Below, in pieces: positions 36,873-48,892 of a stretch of 64,000 nt of DNA (position 1 is the stretch's first letter; each line of letters opens with the position of its first letter). Position numbers and translations under genes: made by a program. The stretch spans positions 6,492,096 through 6,556,095 of the forward strand of contig JANCRA010000030.1 in assembly GCA_024362935.1 (NCBI GenBank). Direction: 5' to 3'. Source of the DNA: Setophaga petechia. Taxonomy: Eukaryota > Chordata > Aves > Passeriformes > Parulidae. The notes beneath the pieces are model-generated. The model saw only the letters and a list, made by a program, of their open reading frames with translations, did no database searches and had not been told where the DNA came from.

Positions 36873-36911
36873 ATGAGGAGTTTCCATGCTGATCCCGAGA
36901 GCCACCCCTAG
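36873..36911 (+). other. Short upstream ORF before the NTNG2 start
   Basis: An ATG at 36873 opens a 12-codon frame that ends with TAG at 36909-36911, 72 bases before the NTNG2 start codon. It would act as an upstream ORF only if this stretch belongs to the mature 5' UTR. A possible acceptor AG directly precedes it, so this depends on where exon 2 begins. Confidence 0.3.
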
Positions 36912-36983
36912 CCCAGCCGCCGCCTTCCTCGGGACTCCCGGCACTGCCCTCGCCCAGGGCCCCCGCGCCCGGCCGCAGCTGCC

Positions 36984-37196
36984 ATGCTCTACCTGGCTGC
37001 TCTCCTCGTGCACTGCGTGCCCCTGGCCATGGGACAGTATGACATTTGCAAGTCCTGGGTGACCACGGACGATGGCCCCTCATGGGAGTTTTACGCGTGC
37101 CAGCCCAAGGCCATGCGGATGAAGGATTACGTGACCGTGCGGGTGGACCCGGCAGGAATCACTTGTGGGAACCCTCCGGAGAGGTTCTGCACCCAT
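36984..37196 (+). CDS. NTNG2: NTNG2 coding exon 2 (netrin-G2: signal peptide and start of laminin N-terminal domain)
   Basis: This exon encodes the first 71 residues of netrin-G2, a GPI-anchored netrin relative on presynaptic axons that binds NGL-2 (LRRC4) across the synapse. The translation starts [17 protein letters not shown], a signal peptide with likely cleavage before QYD. It continues [19 protein letters not shown] and ends ERFCTH. The KSWVTTD and WEFYACQPK blocks match NTNG2 and not NTNG1, which has a different sequence here. Cysteines at residues 22, 39, 61 and 69 are the conserved pairs of the laminin N-terminal fold. The start codon has G at -3. The exon ends at a perfect donor (GTAAGT from 37197) in phase 0 and joins exon 3 at ENPYLC, as in the human protein. 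Confidence 0.97.
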
Positions 37197-39672
37197 GTAA
37201 GTGCTTGCTCCCTTATTTGCTGGCTTAGAACAGGCTCTGCTGGTGGCTGGAGGCAGTGTCCAGCCCAGGTGCCACTGGGAGGATGTCCTGGGTCAGGGTG
37301 GCCGTGGTGGCCGCTGCCTGGAGCTGTCAGTGTGCAGAGCAGGGACAAGGCACCCTGCCCAGCAGGGATGGGGCTGGCATGCTGGAGGGAGGGTGAGGAG
37401 GAGCCAGGGAGGGCTGAGCAAGTCCTGGGTGAGGTCTGGATTTTGGAAAAGCACACAGCCTGAGCTGTTCCTCTACTTGCTAAAGTGTGAGGTGTGCTCG
37501 CCAGCCCCATCCCAAAGGGCTGCTCCAGCACTGCTGGGATTTTATAGGATGTGGGCAGATGGTCTCAGTTCGAGACAGCATGAAGGGCAGGGCAGTTGAG
37601 TTTGGCCCCTGCACACCCACAGCTCTGGTGGTTGGTCTGACAGCCACAAACTTCGCTAAAGCTCCTGAAAATGTGGTTCTCCCTCTCTTCCAGCCTCCAC
37701 ATGAAAGGGCTCTGTGGATAGACATTTGCCCTTGTAGTTAAAATCTTTAACTTATTTTCTCTTAAATATTAATCATTGCATTTCATTCCGTGCACCACAA
37801 AGCTCAGCAGGAACATTTGATTTATAATTCACAAGGCTTTACATTGTTAAAGAGTTCAGGGGTCAAAGCAAAGAGCAAAACAGTAATGCCCCCTCCCAAA
37901 GGTCCCCCAGGAGTGGTCCAGGCACACATTTAAGGGACAGACACCAAGCCAGCCCATGCTGGCAGGGTTTCCACTGTACAAGGAGTGTCTTCTAAAAGAG
38001 TATATTATTCTTTTATTATAATGAGAAGGGGAGCTCTCCCTCTAAATCAGTGCAGGGAGTCCCATTTTCTATTGCCAGTGCTACCCCATGCCTCAGTTTG
38101 CCACCCTACACCCAGTCAGTCAGGGCACCTCTTGAAAATCCAAGAGAAAAATGCTCCTGTGACACCAAGGGGCACCAAACATTTATGATCATCAGAACAT
38201 GCTGCCAGTAGTTACCCAGTTCCCTCCAGCCTAAGGGGTCTCATTAGTAGCAGGGAAGACATTTCCACTAATTCCAGATAAGTAGCAGCTTTTCCTTTTA
38301 AAAGATTGTTTGAAAAGAAAGATTAAGTCCAAGGTCGCAAATAAAACTGTTAACTATTGATGGGTCAGTCTGTATTTCCATTTATCTGACTGACTGCAGG
38401 AGGATTAAAAGGACAGCACCAGATTGCTTCCCACTACACTCACTGCAGCTCTTTGCAAACCCTCTCTGGTTAAGGATGCTCCAGGCTTCAGCTCCACTGA
38501 CCTCCAAGGAAGCAAAAGACACAAAACTGCAATCAGCTCCCTGCATCTCTTGATTCAGTCAATACTGAGCTGAAATCTTTCTATTCTGGGCACCGGCAGT
38601 ATTTCCTTGTAGCGTACGCCTGCCATGTGCTGTAACACTTGCAAACACCGTGTACAGCCGTGAATGAGAGCTACACAAATGCAAAACATGGATTTGCCTC
38701 CCTGTCCCTGCCTCACCCCAGCCTGGCCCGGCTCTCGCCTCCCAAAACACAAACCAGCACTCACAGCACTGTCCCTGAGCAATTCCCTGGTGAAGAATCA
38801 AGCTGAGAACAGGAAAAAGAAACTGCAAGGTATTTTTTAGATTTTTTTTTGGGATGGGTTTGTGACATACCACTGGATTCATGGCCCTTTCTCCCCCATC
38901 TTACACCAGTGCTGTTCTCTCCAGAGGATTAAAGAGTCATAAAAACGAAGCAGAGGAGGAGCAGCCAGGCTGAGGTGGGCAAGGAGCCCACCCAGCACTC
39001 AGTGCACAGAGCAGGGGCTGGCTGCAGGAGAGATCCAGGCTCCAGTCCACTCTTAGGACTGGAGTGCTGTGGGCTGGGAGGCCATCAAGGTAAATTTTCA
39101 GTGCCACTGTCACCGAGAACGACACGTGGCCACTTACTGCTGAGCATCCCCTTCTGGTCAGCGGAAAGTGGGCTCAGCAAGAAATGGCCCTTCCATCGCC
39201 GGTGCTGGGGGTGACTTGACACCTATCGACGTGCAGGGGGAGGGAGCAGAGCCCGCAGAGGATGTGAGCCGAGTTCTGCTCCCCCTGCACTGAGGAAGTG
39301 CTGGGCAGAAATCGATGTCTCTGCCCACGGATCGTTATAGCCCCGGAGAGGGGAGGGCCAGCAGCTCACACAAAGCCAGGGCAGCTCCTCGCTGCCAACC
39401 TGCTCAGGTGCCTTTTGGTGTCCTGCTATCCTTTCTCTTCAGGTTTTTAATTATTTCCTTGTAACAGGTGGGTTCTCATAGGAGCCTGGCTTTCCAGCAG
39501 AGAAGTTCTTACGGTGACTGTATTGCTTTCTTAGGTGTCTTTCAAACCAGCAGGGGACTGTCCGCGCGGTTAAACTCGCGTTACTCAGAATTAAGCGCAG
39601 CCCAGCGGGGCTCCTGCCCTGCTCAGACAGCTGCAATCAAAACTGAAGACACACAAACACCCCTCCGTGCTC

Positions 39673-39918
39673 AAGGCAGCCAGGCAGGGATGAGCTGCAC
39701 CATGTCCCCGTGCAGGGCAGGCCAGGAGCAGAGTCCTGGTGACAGTCAGGACCAAAGCAGCCAGGCAGGGATGAGCTGCACCATGTCCCTGTGCAGGGCA
39801 GGTGAGGAGCAGAGTCCTGGTGACAGTCAGGACCAAGGCAGCCAGGCAGGGATGAGCTGCATCATGTCCCTGTGCAGGGCAGGCCAGGAGCAGAGTCCTG
39901 GTGACAGTCAGGACCTTG
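39673..39918. repeat. 81-bp tandem repeat, three copies
   Basis: The unit containing tgagctgcaccatgtcc and cagagtcctggtgacagtca recurs at 39691, 39772 and 39853, an exact spacing of 81 bp. Copies differ by only a few bases. Because 81 is a multiple of three, each frame stays open across it and gives a repetitive but probably meaningless ORF on both strands. Confidence 0.92.
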
Positions 39919-40370
39919 TCAGACAGTGAGTGTGCCCTGCCAGGCTGCACAGCCCACAGGATCACACACTGCCCTGCCACAGCTCCAGCAGTGCTCACAA
40001 GATTTCTGCACTAGGAGGCTTCAAGAGATGGCAGGAATTATTTGGAGGACCATCCTTTGTGTTTTATAACAATTCTGGTCACATCTGGCTGCTTCCTTCT
40101 GATTGGGAAGCGTTTTGCTGCTTATTAAAGTCAAGTGTTTTGCTTTTTCCACAGTTTCTGAACCTGTTCCTATTCATGGCAATGCCTTCCTGGCAGGGTC
40201 ACCTGAAAAATGAATTGTGCTTTGCCTCCTGGCAGGGCAGGGGGAATGGTGGAAGCAGAAAGAAAGATGGATAAGTAAATAAAAGCCTGAATGAAACTAA
40301 AAGTGTGACTGAAGACTAATAGGGAGCAGATCTTTTAAACCAAGGGTGTCGAGGGAGGGGTGAGACTTCA

Positions 40371-40434
40371 AAGATCACAGGCAGGCCATGGCACAGAGCA
40401 TAAAGATCACAGGCAGGCCATGGCACAGAGCAGC
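40371..40434. repeat. 32-bp tandem duplication
   Basis: AAGATCACAGGCAGGCCATG followed by GCACAGAGCA occurs twice, at 40371 and 40403. The copies are nearly identical, so the duplication is young. Confidence 0.9.
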
Positions 40435-41352
40435 TGAACGTGGATTTCAAAGGAGAGGAGTTTGCAGGGCAGGCCCAGCTGGGAAAAGGCCAAGCTGCAC
40501 AATTCCCATGGGGCAGAGGGGAGATCTCGTGTTCCCTCACCTTCCCACCCTCATGGCACGAGGAGGAGGAGGGTGGCACAGCTGGCAGGCTGCTCCCAGG
40601 TGTTGAGATGTCTGAGATGCTGAAGCAATTCTTTGAGCAAGCCCCTTTGGGAGTTTGACTTTCAAGCGTCAGCGTTTTGCACACAGGATAAAAATTCCTC
40701 AGGCAAGTTTTGTGGGGAATTCACACACAGTGGGGGCAAGCAAACACCAAAGCCCAGCCCCAGCTCCTTGCAGCTCAAGGGGTTTCCAAATCATTCCAGC
40801 AGAAACAAGGAGAGGTGTCCATAACAGACGGTCATTATGGGATGGTTTTGCTGCTCCTTGACATCCCAGTGAGAGCACAGGGAGCCCACCTTGCTGCAGG
40901 AATGGGAGTTTTTCCTCCCCCCAGAAGTGTCAAGACAGTATTTCTTGTTCTGACAACACTCTTTGATGCAGGGCCGAGCTCTCAGCCCATATTGATGGGT
41001 CAGGGGTATTTTTATTTGGCGTCAGCATTGTTTCATCAGCTAATAGAGCTTGTTGACTTTGGCACGGGCACATGAAAGGAAAAGGCTTTATTTATTCATT
41101 ACACATGCAGCCAAATTGGATGTTTAGTTTAATTCTTAGCTAAACTTTTCTGAATGACATGTGGTTATAAGGCTTGTACTAAAGGACTGTTTCTCCTGTG
41201 GACTGGGTGCTAAAATTGGAAAAAGCAGACAAACCTTTGGGATAAGAAACCCTTTTCCCTTCATTTTCAGCTCATATCATACAATTCTATCCATCTATAT
41301 CTTTGTACACCTGTTTAGGTGTAAACAAGGGGTTGTGGGTTTAGGGATGATT

Positions 41353-41411
41353 AAAAGCCAAAAGTTTTTAAAATAAGAAGGGAAAAGCCAAAGATTTTAA
41401 TGCAAGAAGGG
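41353..41411. repeat. About 30-bp tandem duplication
   Basis: Two AT-rich copies of AAAAGCCAAA...AAGAAGGG lie head to tail, with some divergence. Confidence 0.7.
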
Positions 41412-44400
41412 AAAAATAATTGTTTCAGCAGTGCTATTCCAAAAGCATTTTTAAAGATGCAGCATGTTCTGGTGGTTAAAGGATGGATTCATCCCTTCTG
41501 GTACCCTGAGCAGAGACCCACAGCCCTTTCCCAGCCCGCCAGAGTTCTACCTTGTTTTTAGTAGAACCAGAGGGCAAAGTGTGAGGTAGTCACTGCCCTA
41601 GGGTTCAAGGACATCCTTTGGGCTAAGCAGAGCCTGTATACAAGTCCAATGGAAAATCCTTTCCAAGAAAAGCGGATATTCTCTCTCCTCCTTGAATAAA
41701 TCAGCACTACCCACTGCTGGTGGCAAACCCATCCTTGGTTGTAGCAGAGGGAGTTGGAACTCCCCTTTGCCCTTCATTGAGGAACCTGTATGGCCCTGGG
41801 GTCAATCATTTTGCCTTTATGCCAGAATTCAGCAGCACAAGAAATTCACTCTTGTGAATTATATATATACAGGTGCTGTCAGATCACCTGTACACCCCTG
41901 GCAGGGCTGCAGGGAGGGAAAGAAGTGACTTTCTTTCCCCAGCTGCAAAGGGCTAACAGCCCCTCCAGTCCCTTAAATTAACACCTGGAAAATGCTCCCC
42001 TTTCCTTTAAGGAAAGCCTGGAAAAGACAACTTGCTGCCATTTCCACCCCGAGGAAGGTCTCCCAATCCACCCCTTGCACCCATCGTGGCACTGCTCTTG
42101 AGTGTGGGAGCAAGAGCTGGAGCCTTTTGGTTCTGTTCCCACCCTAATCACTCCTCAGCATCAGGGTTGCTGCAGAGGACACTGTTTGAAGTCAGGATCA
42201 GTGGCTCCTTGCCCTTGGGGCCAGACCCTTGGGTTGTACATTATTAGCAGCTCAGCAAATTACACACTGCTCTTCTCCTGCCACTGAGGCTACTTCAGAG
42301 TGCAGCAGGATCTTGGTGTCTTAAAAGGAAAGGCTTCACAGAAAAATGAAAGAATACAATTCAGCTTCAAATTAGAGAGTGCTGAGCAAACTGGATTTTC
42401 CCTCAACAGCCTGTAACAACTTCCTTAAATGCCCAGTTCGGGATTCATCTTGTTGTAAAGTGGGATGCTACTCCCCTAACAAGGATCATTTCCAACTGCT
42501 GATGGAAAAGACACAGTGATAAAAATGAAGCTGTCAAGTAAATTTAATTGGTACAGTGAGCAAGAAAGTTTTCTCCTACCTTGAAGTATTCAGGAAGAGT
42601 AAAGTATTTTTAAGAAAAGCTTTGCTCTTCAAAGGGAACGATGTCCAGATGGGAAAAAGAGAAGAGAATGGACTGAAGACTTGCTGGCAAGTGTGGCCAG
42701 AGCTGGGAGAGCAGCTCTTACAGCAGCCTTTATACTCATACAAGAGCTCCAGCTACCACAGCTTTCCATAGGCAACTTTTGAAGCCAAAGGTATTCAGGG
42801 AAATCCTTTCTATTTATTTATTTTAAAATCTGCATCGTATTCTATAGCATAGACATGATTTTCAATACTCTTTAAAAGGATTTCTCCCTACAGAAAATCC
42901 TGCCCGAATGGGAAGAAATGCTATCCTACCACGCTGTAGTTTCCCCAAGTGAAAATCCAGTTCTAAGTTTCAGATTTTAGTTTGAGGTCCCAAACCACCC
43001 TTTCACCATCAGCCTTTTGAGATGTGAAGCTTTGGCTGACCCAGTTACTCAGGCAGTTCCACACAGAGCACAGGTTTCTGTGTCGGAATACCCCAAAGAG
43101 GCTTTTTCCTCCCCAAACCACACAGCACTGCTGGGTGACCATTCTGGAGATGTCTTTGGGGAGAAGCTACTGCCTGCAAAGCCCTGGCAAGCAGCAATTT
43201 GGACTTCCAGCCTTCACCCCAGGTAGATGAGCCATCCCTTGCAGCCTCAGACATGTCCCATGAGGTTCCCACTCGTTCTCCCTTTTCCAGGCAGGGCCAG
43301 AGGGGACAATTGCAGCCCTGACCCTGCTCCTGCCCTGTTCCACTGCCCTGCCCAGTTTGGCACTGGTGCCTCTGCACATCTGCTCAGTGCCACCTGCAGC
43401 CAGGCTTAGGGAACCTCTGCCTCTTGGCTCAGGGGTGGATTTCTGCATTGCTCAGTTGTCCCCGGGCAGGGACAGCCACAGTGGGGCTGCTGGCCCAGGA
43501 GCTCAGTGCTGCAGAGTCACCAGGCTGGGTTTCATCCCCAGCCATGCAGGAGCCTCTCAGGAGCAGCTTTCCCTCTGCTCCCCTCTGTGGAGCAGCTCCA
43601 GCACGGTGCCACCACTCCAGCCAAGGTGCTGCACACCCCGGAGCAGTGGGGTCACTGCTGTCCCATGCTGGGCTCCACAGGGATGCTGCCACCACCATGT
43701 CCACTCCTGCCTTGGCACTGCCACGTCCCAAAGGCAGAATTAGCACAGATTCAACTGGTTTCTACTCCAGCCAAAGGGTTTGTAACTCCCCATCTGCTGG
43801 CTGAGTCAGCTGCTCCAGCTCTGTAGTGCTGCCAGTCGGGAGGTTTGGGGAGCCCTGCCTGAGGAGAGGATCACTGTCGGGGTCTCAGGGACAGCCAGGA
43901 CATGTTTTGGGCTGACACAACTCAATCCAAACCCCTGACAGGCACCTGCTGAATTGTTCCCCTGACACAGAGCACAAAGCAGCCAAATGCTTTTCCCACA
44001 GCAGCCAAGGCAGAGCTCCTGATGCAGCAGACAGACACAGGAGCCTGATCAGAGGCTGGCGTGGGTGCAGGGGTACCCATCACCCAGCTGTGCCCCCTCC
44101 ACACAGGCTCTGGGCAACATCTGCACCTCCATTTGAGGAGCACAGCAGAGCCTCCACTCCCTCCCCTTTCCCACCCCCGGGCTCTGCATCCTGCCCTCCC
44201 CCATTCAAACTATCAGGGCCTCTCTTACAGAATAAATTATTAATAGCGGCGTAGCGAGCCTCTCTGCAAAGGCTGCATGTATTGAGCTTACAAGGAGCAC
44301 AAGCTTTTAGAGAGCAGGACACTTTTCCTACTTCCTAAGCAATTTCTTAGTCCTGAATCAATAATGCACTCGCAGCCCTGCACACAGGTCGCTGCTGCTG

Positions 44401-46376
44401 TGCTCCTGCTGCTAGGGGCTGCGGACACAAATACATCTCTGTGGCAAGATGCAAGGGCTTAATAATCTGGCAGGGAAGGGATGGGGTGGAATCCAAGCAG
44501 CTTAATTTGTAAACAAGCTTCAGGGAAGTGCCCTGGGAAGAGCAAAGCTTGCAAGTCCCCGGTACAGAAAGTCTGAGTTTGGAGACAAGCTAAAAAGCAG
44601 TCAATGGGATTAATCTGCTGCTTTTTGAATGCGTGCCCATGGCTGCCAGCTGAGGGGTGTCTGGTTCATCTGATCCCAGGCCTAGGCCTGATCCCAGGCT
44701 CTAGGTCACCCCACAGCCCCCAGTGCCCAAGGGGGAGGCTGAGGGGTGATGCCTGGCAGGGAGGTGGGGGTGGAGGTGAGCCCAGGGCGGCAGGAGGGAT
44801 GGGGTTAGAGCAGCTCACCGGGGGATTAGCACTTCACAAAGAAAGAGCTGCTCAAAAATGATTCCACGGGAGGCCGGGCTGCTGCGGGTGATGTGTGTGT
44901 ACACCCAGCACAGATGAGATTATCTGCTTAGGAGTGGAATTTTCCGGGCAGGGTTAACCCTTGTGCCGCCCCCAAACAAGCTGCAGATGCCTCTCAGGAC
45001 AGGGTGCAGGGCAGGGCATCCAGCAGCAGCAGCAGAGCTGCTCCCAGGCCATCCCTGGGCTTTGGAAATGGAGGTGCTGCTTCCAGACCACTCTGCAAAC
45101 AGCACACTTGGGGCCCTTCTTGGAGAGGTCACCCCTGGGCTGGGCTGGGTTCAGGCTGGAGGCTGAAATTCCTCCTGTAACCAGATTTTCTGTTTCTGGC
45201 TCAGCCAGAGTGGGCGTGAGGGGATTTGTGCCGGTGCAGGAGCTGCGGTGCCAGGGTGCACAGGTGACTTGGGTCAGCCCTTGTGTGGGACAAGCTACAT
45301 CTCCTTCTGGACCCTCCCTTTGTGGAGAGGGTGCTTCCTGCCTGGATGTCACCCTTTTGCCGAGGTTGTGTCATTTACAGTGCAAAGACCAGTTCAGACC
45401 CTTTTCATGAGGTGCTGCCAGAGCACAGGGAGAGTTTCAGACACAGCGTGGGATGCGAGCAGAGATTTCCTTGAGCCTCACATCAAGGCTGGGTGAGGAA
45501 GCCACTACTTTGCCCTGCTGCAGGTGCCTGGGGGCACTCAGTCATCAGAAAGGTGAAGCCCACAAAGCCTTGTGAAGCCCAGCCCTGCTCCTGAAATCCC
45601 TCCCTGCCTCAATTTTCCCATCTGGAGACAGGACATTGCCCAGCCCACCCTGTCTGGCACGACGATGTCTCCCCAGGGCTGGTGGAGAGAAGGGCACAGT
45701 GCTGAGCCTGGATGAAATACGAACGAGATGCTTCTGGAATTCAGAGCAGGCTGGAGGGGGAAGGGGAAGAGCAGCCACGAGTAGGGCTTGAATCTCTTCT
45801 CTGGCGGAGAGACGGGCCCAAGGGAGCCCGAGAGCCTTGAGCGAGCGGCGCTGCTCGGTGAATGAGTATCTGCTTCAGGCCAAAGGGAAGAGGCAGAACA
45901 GCAAAATGTCTCGCTGAGTGCGTCCTGGTGTCTCACCCAGAGCCAGCAGGGCTGGTTCTGCTGACTCACGCTCTCCCAAAGCCCCACCAGGCAAAGCCTG
46001 TCCTAACGCCCCGGCCAGGGGTGACCTTGTGCTCGGACAGCCTCGGATCCGGCAGGAAGGGGAAGGAAGCGGAGCAGCAATCAATCCCCCAAACCACGTT
46101 CGGGGAGGAGATGGAGGGTGTGACATTCGGCTGAGCCAGAATTAGCAGCAGATCTGTGGAGGGACCCCATTTCCACCCTATTAATAATTCATCCCAGCTC
46201 TGCCTTTACCTGCTCATAAACAGCAAACAGCTTGTTAGCGAGGACGGTTTTCTCCCCTTTTGCTGTCTCTGCCTTAATAAGAGCCCCTTGCAGATGGCTG
46301 GGGGAGGGAGGGGGCAGGGGAAGGACACATGGGTGAGCAAAACACCCCACCAGCACTCCCTGAGCTTCAAATCCTA

Positions 46377-46421
46377 CCCCATCCCATCTCGTCCCATCCC
46401 TTCCAATCCCATCCTTTCCCC
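46377..46421. repeat. Degenerate CCCATCC-type simple repeat
   Basis: Irregular repeats of cccatcc / cccatctcgt / cccttccaat. Low complexity, pyrimidine-rich on the plus strand. Confidence 0.7.
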
Positions 46422-46802
46422 TGCAGAGGTGAAGCTGCAAAATAACCCCTCACCAACGCCCAGGTGCCTTGCCAGAACCTTCCAACCCACGTGGGCCACC
46501 TCAAAATGCCCCTTTGGAGGGGCACTGGGAAGAGGAGAGTGATGCCTGGAGGATTTGCTTTGCTGGAGCATTCCCAGGTGGTTTTTGGGCTGCAGCTGCT
46601 CAGGCAGCCCATGGGAAAACTGCGTCTTCTACCTTATGAGACAGATCCTGTCTTATCTAAAATAGAAAGCTTGACCAAAGAAGTATTTTAAAAACAACAA
46701 AAAAAAAAGCAGAAAACCTAGCATCTTGAAGAAAGGCTCCCCAGAGTCTCCACAGTCCAATGCTGTGGCCCCATTAGGGACCTCTCCCTGCACACTGACA
46801 GG

Positions 46803-46892
46803 CATCCCAAAGCTGTTCCTGAGATGTTCTCCAGGTTCCAGTCACAGCATCCCAAAGCTGTTCCTGAGATGTTCTCCATGTTCCAGTCACAG
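46803..46892. repeat. 45-bp tandem duplication
   Basis: CATCCCAAAGCTGTTCCTGA and the following 25 bases occur at 46803 and again at 46848 with one visible difference. Recent duplication. Confidence 0.9.
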
Positions 46893-48260
46893 CTGTGCAC
46901 TGGGGAGAGCCCCCAGCCCACTTGGGGGACAGGGAATCAGTGCAAAAAGAGTGTACCTGACCAGGCAGATCCCATTTCCCTCAGAGAAGGGCACACACCT
47001 TCACCTGGGCTCACAGGGAAGGGGATTTGTGGGGCTCTTTGGCATAAGAGGAATCTTGTGTTTCTCCTGATCCCTCTCCATGCTCCCAGCCCTCTCTGTA
47101 GTGAGTTATGCCACTTGCCAGCTGTTGGAAATAATCTCTGTAAATTAATTACGGTTGTTTCACCCCTCTGATCCCTCCCAGCCCATGAATAGAGTGAAAA
47201 TTAATTGTCAGAGAGTATTTCCAGCTCTCTTAGAGTCCCACCCTGGCCACTGGCAGGTTACGGTTTATGCCCTAAAGCATGAGATTTAATTACTCAGAAA
47301 TGTTATTTTTGATCATAAAATCACCTTGTCTTGTCATAAATCCAGATAGAGCACTTGAACCCTCAGATCAGGAGCAGCAAGAGTGAAAACACCCTGAGAT
47401 GTCATTAAGATGAGCCTGTGTTTTCTCCTGGGTAAATGCAATTCTGTTTGGGAAGCAGCATCACGTCCTGCAGTGATTATTGGAAGAAAAGCCAAGGAAG
47501 TCTCCCAAAACACACATCACTCAGGGTGGCCCTTGTCAGAAATTTGTGTTGCAGAAAATAGGTTGAACTCTGTGTCACTGGGGAGGTTAAGGGTGGTTGG
47601 CACTGGAGCTGGCTCAGGAACCTTCCCTGCTCAGGGGGTGATTTCCCTGTGCTGACCCACACCAGAGCAAACCCAGCAGGGGAATGCAGATCCCTGTGGA
47701 GCCCTGGCAGTGAGGAAAGCCAGGGCAGGGGATGGAAGGGAAGTGAAGCCCTGCAGCTCAATCTCAGCATGAGCTGGGGGCACTCAGCCGAGTGCAAATC
47801 AGGAAAGGAAATGTTGGGAAGGTCATGTCAGCTCCACCCCACAGCCTGTGGAGCCAGTGCATCCAACGTGGTGCTGGGCAGGGGAAGGGAGAGGGGGAAT
47901 TAAACCTTTGGGTGGAATGTGTTCCAGAACATCCACGGGACAGGCAGGGATGGAGTGGGCTGGCCGTGGTCTCCTCTGCAGCCTGGGGACCCCCATGTCC
48001 CATGGCCACCAACCCTGCCTGTGACAGACAGGGGAGGGGAGGCTGCAGGACACCTGCAGTGACACTGCTCCACAGCGAGGACATTAGCAGGGCAGGAGGG
48101 ATCAGGTGCACACGGAGATTTTGCTGATCCCTTTGTTTTTTGCAGGATTTGGAGGAAATTTGATACCAATTTCAGGACTCAGTTGCAGCACGAGGAAACG
48201 CAGGGACTTTGTGAACCTCATCTGCTGCCCTTTGAGCAGAAATTCAAAGGCAGAGTTGTG

Positions 48261-48892
48261 GGTGTCCCCAGGGAAGTAGAAGGGCCTTGGGTGTCCCCAG
48301 GGGAGCAGAAGGGCCTTGGGTGTCCCCAGGGGAGCAGAAGGGCCTTGGGTGTCCCCAAAAGAAGCAGAAGGACCTTGGGTGTCCTGAGGGAAGCAGAAGG
48401 GCCTTGGGTGTCCCAAAGGAAGAAGAAGGGCCTTGGGTGTCCCAGGGGAAGCAGAAGGACCTTGGGTGTCTGAAAAGAAGCAGAAGGGCCTTGGGTGTCT
48501 GAAAAGAAGCAGAAGGACCTTGGGTGTCCCAAAAGAAGCAGAAGGACCTTGGGTGTCCCGAAGGAAGCAGAAGGGCCTTGGGTGTCCCAGGGGAAGAAGA
48601 AGGACCTTGGGTGTCCTGAGGGAAGCAGAAGGACCTTGGGTGTCCTGAGGGATGCAAAAGGGCCTTGGGTGTCCCAAAGGAAGCAGAAGAGCCTTGGGTG
48701 TCCCAAAGGAAGAAGAAGGGCCTTGGGTATCTGAAAAGAAGCAGAAGGACCTTGGGTGTCCCAAAAGAAGCAGAAGGACCTTGGGTGTCCCAAAAGAAGC
48801 AGAAGGACCTTGGGTGTCCCCAGGGAAGCAGAAGGGCCTTGGGTGTCCCAAAAGAAGCAGAAGAGCCTTGGGTGTCCCGAAGGGCCTTGGGA
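48261..48892. repeat. 29-bp minisatellite, about 21 copies
   Basis: The core CCTTGGGTGTCC recurs 22 times between 48285 and 48885. Spacing is 29 bp throughout, except one step of 30 bp and a final short step of 19 bp. Units vary in two places: GGCC versus GACC before the core, and CCCCAGGGGAGC, CCCAAAAGAAGC, CCTGAGGGAAGC or CTGAAAAGAAGC after it. The plus strand is purine-rich between cores. Since the array lacks stop codons in several frames, it gives large false ORFs (up to 249 codons) on the minus strand. It probably varies in copy number between individuals. Confidence 0.96.
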
